From Asterias rubens (lineage: Eukaryota > Echinodermata > Asteroidea > Forcipulatida > Asteriidae), in NCBI RefSeq assembly GCF_902459465.1, contig NC_047081.1, forward strand, positions 8,523,883 through 8,587,882: DNA of 64,000 nucleotides, read 5' to 3'. The notes under the pieces were generated by a model, which was not told where the DNA came from, ran no database searches, and saw nothing but the letters and a program-made list of their open reading frames with translations. Positions 41,201-52,334 of the stretch are shown piece by piece. The translations under genes were made by a program, and so were the position numbers. Positions within the stretch are counted from its first letter, which is position 1. Each line of letters starts with the position of its first letter.

Positions 41201-43426
41201 GGCAAGGCATGCCTGGAATTGGATGCGCGACCACGGAGGCTATTACCTTGGTTGCCGCTCGTCTTGGCCTTGGTGCCCCACTTAAAAAGTTTCCTTTGGA
41301 CTGTAAGACTTCCCAATGAAAATGCCCCATCAAAGATGAAATTCCATGCCAGATTTGGTCAGTCACAGCTTTAGTTGCTAAAAATGATAGTCGAGTGAGG
41401 CTCGTGAATAATGCTACACAAAGAGAGTGTGTCTGAACTATGGCCAGTAAGTGGTGTAACAAATCATTTTAATATCTCGTTCGATGAGTGGATGGATGGG
41501 TGGGTTTCGAAGTGGTAAGTAAAACTCTCGCGGAAGTTCATTGATTTGACGCTTGTTAACATTATTGTCATGTGTTTTGTTTGCAGCGATGCCCAATGGC
41601 GCTATGCCAGTCTTGGAAGTCGACGGTAAAATGCTGCCCGAGACGAGAGCAATTCAGGGATATCTCGGGAGGGAATTCGGTGAGTATTTATAGAATAACC
41701 GAGAACCGTTTGTAGATGGATAGCACGTGGCGTCATTGGCCGCCATCTTTGATGAGACGTGCATGCATGCAAGGCTATCATTGGCTGAGAGACTCTCCGC
41801 CAATGATAGCCAATGCGTGCACTTTTCCTGTTATTTATCATCAAAGGGGTCGATGACCCTATGTGCAATACATCTATGGAGAGTGTAGCCACACCTTGCG
41901 ATTAGAAGCCATTTTGTGTCCAAACAAACGCACCTGCGAACACAGGGTGCCAGACTCAGGTGTGCTGCATTTGGTGTGGTGAGGGGCCGTTAGTGACAGG
42001 CAGCCGGGTTTCAATCACTGGTCTCTAACATAGAGGGTGCGTTCGTTTAGCTTCCCTGGGTCGACCCCGGTGTGTGACGGTTTTTTTCCCCAGGACGAAC
42101 GTGTGCAGACAATTACCCACGTTCGTCCTGGAAGAAAAAAACCGCCACACACCGGGGTCGACCCAGGGAAGCTAAACGAACGCACCCACCGATAGTGGGT
42201 TCATGGATCTCACATAGTGTCATCTACCGCACAGCTCACACTCAGCCCAATGATAGCCTTTCACGTGCCTGCACATTTCATCAAAGATGGCGGTCAATGA
42301 CGTCATATGGAATCCATCGTTTAGCACTCTTTGGTCCCATGATGGTAGAGTTTATATTGTTTGTGCTGCTTTGATTTCATTCTCCCTCTCTCTCTCTCTC
42401 TCTCTCTCGCGGTTCTCCCGCAGATTTGATAGGAGCCGATAGCTGGGAGACAGCACTAGTCGATGTCGTGGGAGAAATGTTAGACGATCTCATGAAACCA
42501 CTCGTCGAAAAAGTTATTTTCGAAAAGGACGAAGCCAAAAAGGTAGTTTAATAAATTGAGTTTGAATGCTTTTACTGATTTCACTATTTTTTCCTCGATG
42601 GGTTTGTCGACAAAAGGGGATTAAAAATATTATATTCTTTGAATTTGACAGGCTGAAAGTGCCAAGGCATATTTCGAAGAGAAGGGACCGCTCATGTTGG
42701 GACGGCTTGAAAAGAGGTTGGAATCGAACCAAGGCGGCGATGGATTTTTTGTTGGCAAGAAGGTAAGTCAAGTTTTTTTTTTGTATGTAACACCCGTTTC
42801 AGACAGGGCAACCAAATAGATTATGAACATTGGCTCGTGGCATGACAAGATCGAAGTCTGAAACCAAGGCGCTCCAGAGTCGAGCCGAACCGAATGACTA
42901 CAACAGTCGATCTTTCGACTTCACTCCTAACTGTTTCAGACGTCGAATTCTTTTCATGTACTTAATTCAGCCTATTTGGTTCGGCGTGACTCTGGAGTAC
43001 CTGTCTGAAACGGGTATTATAATTATTCCGGACACTTGTTGTGCTAAATCGTTGGCGTGTCGTGATTGATATACCCTTGCCTAAGAATCCTTGTGGACTG
43101 TGAAGGGGGCAAGCCCGGTTTCATCCCCGGGAGAAGGTAACAACGTGCCCCCCCCCTGGTGACAGTTGGTCATAGGCCGTCAGCCCAAATCAAACGTGTA
43201 TCCCTTTACCTTGAGAAGTAACCGTCATTCTTGTTTGTTTGTTGTTTTGCTTTTCCCCCAGATCTCTGTTGCTGACATTGCATTCTATACTTGTATGGAC
43301 CACATGTTGAAACTTCAACCGACGGTCCTAGACAAGTACCCGAAGCTGAAAGCTCTCAGAGGTCGATTTGCTGCTGAAAAGAACGTAGCCACATACCTTG
43401 AAAAACGCCCCCAATCAGACATGTAG
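38210..43426 (+). CDS. Sigma-class glutathione S-transferase (HPGDS-like), GST3
   Basis: Exons 38210-38342, 41587-41679, 42424-42542, 42652-42762, 43262-43426; product 206 aa, all splice sites GT-AG and all phases match GST1 and GST2. Landmarks: [10 protein letters not shown] with catalytic Tyr8, Gln12 in place of the usual Arg, Arg14, Trp39, Lys43, PVLEVDG at 52-58, Glu63-Thr64 where GST1 has Gln-Ser, Asp96-Asp97, and C-terminal [10 protein letters not shown]. It acts in the cytosol as a dimer in this family. Exon and even intron 3 end sequence ('ttatattctttgaatt..gacag') match GST2, so the pair duplicated recently. Intron 1 (3.2 kb) is filled with repeats, including a 703-bp tandem duplication. 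Substrate preference cannot be read from sequence. Confidence 0.94.
38407..38570. mobile_element. Dispersed foldback in GST3 intron 1, also inside the U1 array
   Basis: Ends 'cagacttgattcaagtcccg' and 'gggaattgagtcaagtct' are inverted. 'gttaggcgatgggactgaaa' + 'ataaaagg' matches 3943-3985 in reverse complement. Confidence 0.65.
38600..38744. mobile_element. Diverged copy of the 130-bp CCGTATGGCGCCACCAC foldback
   Basis: 'aggtccgtatactgccgcac' .. 'aaagtggtggcagcatacg', with 'gttatgaaataacttggtat' between. Better copies at 47351, 55917 and 56305. Confidence 0.7.
38852..39226. mobile_element. Diverged TTAA foldback family copy (GST3 intron 1)
   Basis: 'ttggtaattactcaaaaata', 'gcataaaacttacttggtaa', '..accaaaggtgtccag'; ends eroded. 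Confidence 0.65.
39231..40636. repeat. ~703-bp tandem segmental duplication in GST3 intron 1
   Basis: The stretch from 'atttcaccaaactcttccta' to 'aaagacactgg..ttggtaattgtcaat' occurs twice in direct order (39231 on and 39934 on). Both copies share G runs, 'gagtgccacgtatgacctcg' and 'cagtagtccctcgtcacagc'. The second copy contains about 90 extra bases (around 40065-40155) that complete an inverted repeat. Confidence 0.88.
40068..40222. mobile_element. Complete foldback within the second duplicated unit
   Basis: Arms 'ggccgtgtccgaaacgacga' and 'gtcaccgtttcggacacggc' pair around 'accagtgttgaagaatagg'. In the first duplicated unit (39362-39420) only the right arm is present. Confidence 0.8.
40630..40970. 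mobile_element. TTAA foldback family copy (GST3 intron 1)
   Basis: Left end mutated ('aaagacatggatatattggt'), right end 'accaatagtgtccagtgcct' + 'ttaa'; inner hairpin 'gacctcaaaatctaattct' / 'gaggtctcgaaatca'. A truncated relative at 39850-39932 was cut by the segmental duplication. Confidence 0.8.
41713..42315. repeat. Inverted repeat arms flanking a MITE in GST3 intron 2
   Basis: 'gccgccatctttgatgagac' .. 'ggctatcattggctg' (41740-41790) matches the reverse complement of 42242-42315 ('ccaatgatagcc' .. 'catcaaagatggcggtcaat'). The MITE at 42035-42187 sits between the arms. Confidence 0.7.
42035..42187. mobile_element. Foldback MITE, GGGTGCGTTCG family, short form
   Basis: 153 bp, arms essentially complete: 'gggtgcgttcgtttagcttc' and 'gaagctaaacgaacgcaccc'; central 'aggacgaacgtgtgcagaca' / 'cccacgttcgtcctgg'. 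Confidence 0.92.
42788..43018. mobile_element. Foldback with 18-bp terminal inverted repeats (GST3 intron 4)
   Basis: 'acacccgtttcagacaggg' near 42789 and 'cctgtctgaaacgggtat' near 43000-43018. Inner 'ggcgctccagagtcgagccg' loosely pairs with 'cggcgtgactctggagtac'. Confidence 0.75.
43050..43205 (+). mobile_element. SINE body fragment (GST3 intron 4)
   Basis: 'actgtgaagggggcaagccc' .. 'ggtgacagttggtcataggc' .. 'gtcagcccaaatcaaacgtg' matches the tail of the element at 25650. The head is lost. Confidence 0.45.
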
Positions 43427-43448
43427 ATTGTGACGTCATAACAATTGA

Positions 43449-43582
43449 GAGGGGACTTGACACTAGGTGGCAGCAGACTTACCGGGTAATTCATTAATGT
43501 TCTTGATAAAGTGTGCATTGTTCAGAACTATGGAAATTTACCTCTGGTAAATCTGCTGTCACTAGCGTTTCAAAGTCTCCAG
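43449..43582. mobile_element. Foldback, GGTGGCAGCAGAC family, in GST3 3' UTR region
   Basis: 'ggggacttgacactaggtgg' + 'cagcagac' and 'ctgtcactagcgtttcaaag' + 'tctcc'; lies between the GST3 stop codon and its poly(A) signal, so it is likely transcribed. Confidence 0.7.
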
Positions 43583-43589
43583 TTCCTTT

Positions 43590-43595
43590 AATAAA
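43590..43595 (+). terminator. Poly(A) signal of GST3
   Basis: AATAAA 164 bp after the GST3 stop codon. Confidence 0.6.
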
Positions 43596-43689
43596 ATGAC
43601 AACAAAACATTCATTTTTTTATCTGAGCAGAGTCGCGTTTATATATTATTGCTCTATGGTTTTATTATACTCAAATGTATAAAGGGCCC

Positions 43690-44066
43690 GATGTGGCGTA
43701 TTTTATTTTTTTCCAGGACGAACGTGGGCACATGATTACCCAACGTTCGTCCTGTTTTGTTTTCCAGTACGAACGTATGCAGATGTTTACCCACGCCCCA
43801 CCTTGTGGATAGGGTCACTTGGGGCTGACCCGAGGTGCACTGACGTCACGACGAGAAGGCTCACGTGATGATGCGTCTGTTTGTTTTTTGCCAGGTGGGG
43901 CGTGGGTAAACATCTGCACACAATCGTACTGGAAAACAAAATAGGCGACTTTTCCAGGACGAACGTTGGGTAATTATGTGCCCACGTTCGTCCTGGAAAA
44001 AAAATCAAATACGCCACATCGGGGTCGACCCAGGGAAGCTAATCGAATCATATGATCGAATGCACC
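43690..44066. mobile_element. Composite nested palindrome of the GGGTGCGTTCG MITE family
   Basis: Outer arms 'gatgtggcgtattttatttt' and 'aatacgccacatc' (to 44020), inner arms 'cccacgccccacct' and 'aggtggggcgtgggtaaaca'. Each arm itself holds an 'aggacgaacgt..acgttcgtcct' hairpin. The centre carries 'cacttggggctgacccgagg', typical of the long form. The right side ends 'cccagggaagctaatcgaat'. Confidence 0.8.
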
Positions 44067-44389
44067 CTGTATTTACAAACTTCTTCTGCATGGTAGCGCC
44101 CTCTGTTGAAGCATCCTTATACAGGCTATGTTAATTTCCCATTGTGGGACCGAATCTCCGGCGGACAGAATTCCCTGGGACACCGGGGCTCCACTACAGA
44201 AGGCCAGTCCTTCTCGGGACGTCAACTCCATTCAAGTTGTATTGTATTGTATTAATGTGTTGTACATTTTGTATTGACAATTATTCATTAAATATCTGTA
44301 CTTATGAATGTATGAATGGAAATAAAACAAATAAACAAACAAGTTTGCAATAACCAGTGTTTATTTCAACTGAAATGTTCATCTGTAGG
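44067..44389. other. Intergenic, no gene seen
   Basis: 'ttgtattgtattgtattaat' simple sequence and an 'aaataaaacaaataaacaaa' A-rich end suggest an old retroelement tail, without further support. Confidence 0.4.
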
Positions 44390-44518
44390 ATTGGGTACTT
44401 TTTCAAAATGTCCACAGATTTACATTAAACTTACACCTTTTGAAGATAATGATGATAGAAAGCAGTGTAAAATATTACTTACTGGGTGCTTTAGTTTTTG
44501 AGAAATGGGTGAAACAAT
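44390..44518. mobile_element. Dispersed repeat 'ggtactttttcaaaatgtcc'
   Basis: 'cacagatttacattaaactt' .. 'gaagataatgatgatagaaa' .. 'gtttttgagaaatgggtgaa'; related stretches at 58665-58790 and 61672-61825 in DDX21 introns. Confidence 0.6.
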
Positions 44519-44656
44519 GGGAGACTTTTGGGACGCTTGGTGGCAGCAGACCAGGTAAAATCCAGTGTTCTCGGTCATGTGCGCACGCTCAGAACTACGT
44601 AAACAATGGAAATTTACCTGGTAAGTCTGCTGCCACCTAGCGTCCAAAAGTCTCCC
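44519..44656. mobile_element. Foldback, GGTGGCAGCAGAC family
   Basis: Complete arms 'gggagacttttgggacgctt' + 'ggtggcagcagac' and 'gtctgctgccacctagcgtc' + 'caaaagtctccc'. Best copy in the window. Confidence 0.85.
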
Positions 44657-44789
44657 ATTCACACCATATAACACTGTCGTTTTTTAAAGAAAATTAATAA
44701 TAATCTTAATGATTTAGCCTCGGACTGATCGAAAGTAAAGCAATCGACATACAGTTTTTAGTTGCAGCTACTTGGATAGCCTCAATTTC

Positions 44790-46970
44790 ATAAAACTGTT
44801 TATCAGAAACTTCTGCTTGGCAAAGAATTCTGCTTAGCAAAGTCCTTTGCTAGCAATAAATGGCTGTGGTAACTAGTCACACCAATGGTAACGTATGCTA
44901 AGTGGCTGGTAACCTATTTTTTGTAAGCAATTTTGTTCTCTCCTTAGCAAGTTTATGCGCTATAAGCACCTTGTTTTATGTTGATTTTGCGCAATACATG
45001 CATAAAGTTTCCTTATTTAAAATGCTTTGTGTAGCTGACGAACTACGTCTATTCGCAGCAGAACAATAGTAAAGCAGAAATTATAATTGAAATTTTACGT
45101 CATGGCATGGTTTATCCACTGAACTCATTGGGCCATATAAAACCGGTCGGTGCCTGTTATTATATTATCCGCCTTTCCAAATGACCAACATCACCGTCGA
45201 CCAATCATAACACCGATATGGAAAGCTTATGTTTTTTATCCAGTGAGATAATAACTGTATCAAATGAAATCAATGGACCTGTAAGACCGATTGGTGCCAG
45301 TTCTTCATTGTCCTCAATCGGGGCGTGGTTTGGGCTTAGTGACGTAATATGGGTGCGCCCACTAAAATATTCCATATTAAACAGATTTAAGAACCCCGGG
45401 AAAAATTCGGTGTAAATCATGGCGGGACATTTTTCAAAATTGAATGCACGGACAATAATTGGAGAATAACACTGGTTTAAACGGGTTTTTTTTTAGTGGA
45501 GGGTGAATAACTCAATGGGCCCGGCCCAGGGACTCCCCATATTAAATTGAGAGGATTAGAGTTCAAGAGTCCATGAATAATTTCACCTTTTCAAAAAGCA
45601 GTGAGCCTTCTAAATATTTTGTGTGTATTTTTTTATATATTTTTTTATTATTTTGCACTGTGTGCTATGTGAGTGTTAGTGGTGTTTATGGCACAAACAA
45701 GAAGAGCGCATTAAAACTTCATTTTGAACACGCCATGCCACACCCAAAACAGCAGGGCTACGTTTTTGCGGTCGTGCAAATAAATGTGTCGGTTGGGCTT
45801 GCCATTGGTTGATCTCTGGCCATTGACCGAAACAGTTATTGGTAACAGCTGCAAAAGCGCACCCCATTCATCATTTAGACCAATCACATTAGACAGTAAG
45901 AATAATGTGCAGTTGTTACATCATCCCAAGAATCTATAGTGCTCTATACCGATGGCTCTTCCCCCAACCCTCTTCTGCACTAGTCCGGTCCGTAGCTGTC
46001 GTCAAAAATACAAGTTTAGTGTGATAAAAAATGAGTTCAAGTTTCCTGGTATGGTTTTGCACTTCGACTTTTCATCTTTCTACCCCTGCCTCATTTCCTC
46101 TAAAAGAATTTTTGTGCGATATTGATTAAAATTGGCTTAGATGGAGAAAAACACCATAATGGAGTAGGTGGGACAAGTTGTTGGAGTAGCTCTTTTTCTG
46201 CATTTCAGCATAGCGACAACAGGCAGTATAAAAGCCTGGTATGAACTGTTACATAAGTACTTAATCCCAAGTAAATGATTCGCATGCAAAACTATACAGG
46301 AACAATAGCGAAGCATTGATGCATACGGCAACCTGCATAACTGTTATTGGGGGTTTGTACTGTATGCAAATCAGGAGTTTGTGTGGCGCTGCTTTCGAAG
46401 CACTGTGTGTGATTTACACCGCATGGCATTTAGTACTGGACTACCGCTGGAGCACCACGCATTAGAGACAGCGCTTCTTGATATTTGGACACCGCTCTTT
46501 TAATGAACTGAACTTGTAACATTTGCCAATAAGCATACCCTTCTGCAATTCAGCTTCCATTTTGTCAGAAGGAAGTATCTTTTGGTGCATAAAACTGCAG
46601 AAAATGTGAACAAAATTCACTTACGAGCCCTTCTTTAGCAGGGCCTGTGGACAACTTCGGTGTTGAGCACGCAGGTTGAGCTCCGACTTCGGTCAAATAC
46701 ACATGACTGAAAGGCCAGGCTAGTGTGTCGAGCACATCTTACATTTTCCATGTTTTTTTTCTTCTCGTTACTTGCTAGAGCAAAACTTAGAGAACTTAAT
46801 TTACAGAGAAATTGCCTCGGTTGTACACCCCTGAACTTAAACTATTGCATTGGTGATAGGGGCTTGTTGACTCTTAATAAATTGACTCTTAATGAAATTG
46901 ACTTTGAGTAGGCGGTACTAGCTGGTGAACAGCTCCCGCATTCAGCAGAGGGAGAGACGCAGTTGTCTAT
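44790..46970. other. Intergenic, repeat relics, no gene seen
   Basis: Contains a decayed GGGCCCAATTTCAT-like foldback near 44790-44960. Around 45300-45680 a stretch resembles the sequence around 37510-37960 upstream of GST3 but without the MITE. The rest is unrecognised. Confidence 0.45.
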
Positions 46971-47350
46971 GGATTGTGTGGTTTGTGTGTGCTGATTGTC
47001 TGTGGATCTGGAAGCAAGAGGACACCAATGGACCAAGGTAGGGGCAAATTGCTGTATCCGACCGACCACTTTTCAATTAAAACCCCCGGAAAGATCATGC
47101 AGTTTGGCTAGCGTGTGGTCTAATTCCTCCATTCTCCCCTCTTCATGTCACTTCACTAGTGCCAAAAAGGTACACTTTAGTGGGCACAAGACGCATCCGT
47201 TTGATTCAAAAAGTACAATTTTGATACGAAAAGTAAAATTTTGATAAAAATAAAAGTAACATTTCACAGTGGTGTTTTTGTTATAAAAAAAGCAAAATGC
47301 AAAAAATGCAACTGGTAGCAATTCAATTGATTATTGATCTTTTCCAGTTC

Positions 47351-47485
47351 GGAAAAGTTTCCGCATGGCCGCCACAACTTTTTCATTCGATATGGAATAA
47401 CATAGTATCTAATTTACCTTACTGAGATATCCTTTTTGTAAAAATGAGTGAACAAGTGGTGGTGCCATTATACGGAAAGTTATCC
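47351..47485. mobile_element. 130-bp CCGTATGGCGCCACCAC foldback
   Basis: 'ggaaaagtttccgcatggcc' and 'tggtgccattatacggaaag' + 'ttatcc', with 'tatggaataacatagtatct' between. Confidence 0.85.
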
Positions 47486-47825
47486 TTTTTGACAATCAAA
47501 ATGAGATGCAAAATTTTACAAAAAACTAAAATAAAAGGCGGTCGGATACCCCAAGTTTGTCTAAATGGAGACAAGACAAAGAGAACAAGAAAAAGAAGAC
47601 TGCAAAAGGTAGACTGAAATCTAACCCGTTCTCTTGCAGAGTCCCTCCCCTGTTGTACACCCATACCCACTTCAAGATCTCACACAAACTTGTTGATGTT
47701 GTCCCTTACTAAGTTTCAATGGCATGTCACACTGTCTTGGGCTCTTTCTTGATGTGCATATTGGTCGAAGCCAATGATGCTTTTTAATTAGAAGACGAAT
47801 CCATCTGGACATTTTCGGTGTTGAA

Positions 47826-48140
47826 ACTTTAAGTCGTCATTTGTCATTTTTAGATTAATTGTTATGATTATGTTTAAGTCTAACGTAATATTTATAAAGC
47901 ACTAGTACCAAGTACCACTTCAACTTAAATATTGTAACCGTCAGTTGTCATTTTTAAGATAACTTGTCATGCCTACGTAATTTTAACGTAATATTTGTAA
48001 ATCACTTGTACCAAATACCACTTCAACTTAAATATTGTAATCGTCAGTTGTCATTTTAAGATTACTTGTCATGACTGTAATTCTAACGTAATATTTGTAA
48101 ATCACTTGATACCAAATACTACTTCAACTTAAATTTTGTA
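47826..48140. repeat. AT-rich tandem repeat, period ~93-100 bp
   Basis: Three to four units containing 'gtcatttttaaga', 'taacgtaatatttgtaaatc' and 'accacttcaacttaaat'. Beyond it, 48220-48400 and 48600-48790 are a second, more diverged pair ('gattgagg..', 'catt.acat.aaa.tctgaatgtagct'). Confidence 0.8.
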
Positions 48141-49185
48141 ACGGCTTACATTAAAATACATTTTTAAGAGTCGAAGCAAAAGTTAAAATAATGGGGTTGG
48201 ATTTTAAAATGTTCTCTTAAAACATTCAGTTGGTGGTCAATGTTTGATTGAGGAGTTTTTAAATAAATAATTTAGACTTACTAAATTCTTATTTAAACCT
48301 GATATCAAGCATTACATTAAATTCTGAATGTAGCTAACTTTAAATTGTAAAATAGCTATCTTTAAACTGTTTAATGTAAAAGACAACAATTTCTTTGTAT
48401 AGTGTCAAATTCTGCTTGATCCTAGTTGTGTATAAGCCCGCTGATCAGAGTAAAACACACACATTTTACTTAAAACAAAATTTCGGCCGAGTGCGCGCTT
48501 TGTAGGCCTACTATAGGCACAAAAACCTATAGGTTCTTGTGTTCTGAAATAAACTAAAAAATAATCGCTTTCAAAGTATTTCTGTCCAAAAGACTTAAAT
48601 GCATTCATTTGATGATTAATGTTGGATTGAGGTGTATTAAATAAATCATTTAGACAATAAATAATTATTTAATCCCGATATCAGCATTACATCAAACTCT
48701 GAATGTAGCTCACTTTATAATAAGCATAAATTACACATCAAATCCCATACATTTTAATGTAGAAGACAGTATAGATACTTATAAATGATGAGTGTCAAAT
48801 ACCACTTCAATCTAGTTTTGTAAAAGCGTTGTTTAGAGTTTAAAAAGGGGGAGGGGTGGATTCCTCAATTTTCTCTAAGAACAAATAATGAACTTTTAGC
48901 TTTGAAATAACCAACGTTTTGTCTCCACAGTTCTAGTTCCAAACGAACTTTTAGCTTTTAACTTTTCTATTGACATGCAACTTTCTTTTTGTCTTCAACA
49001 GATTGATACCTTCAGATAATGAGGCATAATCTACCAGTACATTAGCAGGACCAATCTGGTCTAGCTAGTGCCCAAGTTTGATCGCTAGCTAGACCAGCAT
49101 GCACCTCATTCGGCAGTTAGCGCTTGCGCAATGGGTATTTGCGAAAAGGTCTCTGTCCCCCTTTGATTTCTCTGATGCACGACCT

Positions 49186-49388
49186 TGGCCCAATATTATA
49201 GAGCTGCTAAGCACAAAAATTTGCTTAGCATGACATATCTTCCTTGATAAAAACAGGATTACCAACAAAATTTCCATTATTGCATTTTGCTCTTGACTGG
49301 TATTTAATTTTGGTAATCCTGTTTTTATCAAGGAAGAAATTTCATGCTAAGCAAATTTCTATGCTTAGCAGCTCTATGAAATTGGGCC
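49186..49388. mobile_element. Foldback, GGGCCCAATTTCAT family
   Basis: 'ttggcccaatattatagagc' and 'gcagctctatgaaattgggc' ends; inner arms 'tgataaaaacaggattacca' and 'ggtaatcctgtttttatca'. Confidence 0.85.
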
Positions 49389-50277
49389 TTGAGGTGAGGT
49401 CTTTGAGGTCATGTTTAAGCTGCGGAGGCGATATCATAATAGGTCAAGTATCTGTGGTAAGGTTTTGTAAGCCTCACTTGGCTTCAGATGATGAAAAATG
49501 CTAACGTTCGAATTTTTTCTTTCAGATTATGGTTTCTTCTAAAGAACTGGTCTAACAACTGACATCTTCAGCCAAGGTGGTCTACCCGTAGCCCAAATAA
49601 TAGTGACAATACTCTGGACACCCTTGATGGGGAGGGAGTCCTCGAAGCATAGGGAGTCCAGTGGTTTGTCACTAGTGATGGGGGTAGACTACCCGATCAG
49701 GTTAAAGTATCAGAGTAAGTCACAAGGAAAATCACAAATTCCTGCCCAGCCTCCTTCCTTGGGGCCAGGTCACACGAGGCAAACAGGCAACCAGTTTCAG
49801 GCAGGAAGAAAAGCCATTCAAATTTCAATGTACACCTGTTTTTCGTGTGGACAAAAAGCACTGTTCATTGAGTCGTGTGCTACCAAGTGGTCAGCAAGCA
49901 TGTTGGCTGCCTCCAAGGTCACTTCGAGCTATGGATAAAGTCGACCATTGGGCAATTTTCGTGGTAGCCTACCTTGATTGCTATTAGGTATATTAAACCA
50001 TGGAACATTGACTAGTGGTTGACAGAAATGATCGCCACTCGAACTTGCCAATAATGTTGCCTGTAAAAGTTGCATCATGTGACAAGGCTGTTGCATGCAT
50101 TCCACCAGTTTGAACCTTTTTTATTTCTTCTTCTTCCACAGTCTACCAAGAACCCATTTTCCTGAAGCGGATGCTGTGGAAGGTGATTGTGCATTGCTGA
50201 CTACACTGGGCTCACCGTAGATGATGAGAGTTTGGAAAAGGGTCATCAAGTGTTATTCTTAAATAACATCTCGCCAA

Positions 50278-50520
50278 GGGCCAAATTTCATAGAGCTGCT
50301 AAGCACAACAATTTGCTTCGCATGAAATTTCTTCCTTGATAAAAACAGGATTACCAACCAAATTTCTATTTGTTGCATTTTGCCCGTTACTGGTTATGTT
50401 TAGCTGTTGTTTACTTATCCTGAAAATCACGTGGAAATTTGGTTGGTAATCCTGTTTTCATCAAGGAATTAATTTCATGCTAAGCAAATTTTTGTGCTAA
50501 GAAGCTCTAGGAAATTGGGC
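50278..50520. mobile_element. Foldback, GGGCCCAATTTCAT family
   Basis: 'gggccaaatttcatagagct' and 'aagctctaggaaattgggc'; inner arms 'cttgataaaaacaggattac' and 'gtaatcctgttttcatcaag'. Confidence 0.85.
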
Positions 50521-51778
50521 GCTGATGTGACTATAGACGGCTGACCATCCAGCTTGTTTTCTGAAAAAGCATCAAGAAATTTTCATAAATTGTTGAATAT
50601 CTCAAAGGACTCTCCATACTGTTAAGTCAAACACTGAGGTAGTCTAATTCCATAGTTACAACCAGCAGAATTTGCTCTCATTACTATTCGCAATTCCACA
50701 ACATCAAGACATAACAGTCAACCAACCACAAACAAGCAAGCATCTCGATAAGTTGAACCTATTGCTTGTATTTCTGCAACTAAGCTAATTGCCCCATGCC
50801 CAAGAAGAATATGTCCCCCATTCATACGGCAAACTGTACAAACTACTTCTGATAGTGCCCTCTGTTGAAACGGAGCCCTCTGTTGAAACGGAGCCCATGT
50901 AAATTTCACATAATGGGGTACAGATACTCCTGGGACAGATTTCCCTTGGACACCCCCATTCTTGAAACACTACTCAGCTCGTCTTGCAGTTAGTTATCAA
51001 TGCAGAGTAACTTAGTGACCAGGTACTTGTTTATTTTTTCCTCTTTTCAGCAGTCTTGTGCAGTGATGACTACAGCCTGAGCTGTTGCGATGTGCATTGG
51101 TGGAGGACACAGCAGAAAGTCAACAACAGACTGCAAGGTATAGTAACTTTGAAATAGTTTGTTGGCAAAGTTTTCTTTAAAGTTCATCCGCAAGTTTTTA
51201 GAAATAAAAGACTACTCTCAAAATCAATCACTTGTGAGAGTTTAAAATCGTCAAGTAAAACAAAATTACATTCATTCTTGTTTTTGTTTTTTCATTTAAC
51301 AAACACAACAATCTATAGTGGAATCTTCATTGAGATCGGAGTTTACGTTTTGATTGAAGAAAAACAACAAAAAGCAAACAAAGAAACAGACACCCCAAAA
51401 AAAGCAATAACCCTAACAAACAAACCCACGATCACTGATCTGTGTAGGTGCCCGCATGCAAGGGACTTTTGTGATCGGAGTTGGTAGCCATTCTCGCCCT
51501 TGCATGTGACCAATCATCCGGATATTTGATCCTAATAATATTAAGACCCTAACAATGTTTATAAAAAGTAGCCTTTGTAATTGAAAATCCAGTAATTTTC
51601 TCCCACAGTTTGAGACACTTTGATGTTGAGGCTAACCAACGCGTTTTGGACTGTGAACCCATCTGAGGACTGCGTCAACTCTAGCCAGATGATCACAAGG
51701 TGAACTATTCAAATGAGCTCAGCTGGACCATGATGGCGCCCTACTGACTGCATGATGACACTCGAGGAGAAGACTATC

Positions 51779-51925
51779 TAAGGGCCTTCCAAACCTCGGC
51801 TCGGGCTCCGGCTCTGGCTTCAGGCTCCGTTTGATGTTCGAACCACAATGCTCCAAAATCCTTAAAACAAAGCCAATGGCAAGCCGGAGCCAGAGCCCGA
51901 GACGAGGTTTGGAAAGGGCCCTTAG
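51779..51925. mobile_element. GC-rich foldback element
   Basis: 'aagggccttccaaacctcgg' + 'ctcgggctccggctctggct' opposed by 'agccggagccagagcccgag' + 'acgaggtttggaaagggccc'. No coding capacity. Confidence 0.85.
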
Positions 51926-51943
51926 TTTAATGCTTACTATAGT

Positions 51944-52334
51944 TTAAAGGAACACGTTGCCTTGGATCTGTCGAGTTGGTCTTTGAAAATCGTTCTGTAA
52001 CCGTTTGTTGTAAAATGTATATGGTTAGAAAGATATTGTAAAAGTAGAATACATTGATCTACACAAATATGCCTCGAAATTGCACGGTTTTCTTTTTACC
52101 CTGTCGACTAACACAGTCGGCCATTTATGGGAGTCAAATTTTTGGCTCCCATAAATGGCCGACCGTGATAGTTCGCGACGTAAAAGGAAAACCGTGCAAT
52201 TTCGAGTGATACTTGTGTGGATCATTATATTCTACTTTTAAAACATCTTTCTAACCATATGCATTTCATAACAAACGGTTTCAAACGCTTTTAATAGACC
52301 AACTCGTCCGATCCAAGGCAACGTGTTCCTTTAA
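51944..52334. mobile_element. Full-length TTAA foldback, AAAGGAACACGTTGCC family
   Basis: 391 bp, arms 'ttaaaggaacacgttgcctt' and 'aaggcaacgtgttccttt' + 'aa', meeting at 'gggagtcaaatttttggctc'. The longest copy here. Confidence 0.92.
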
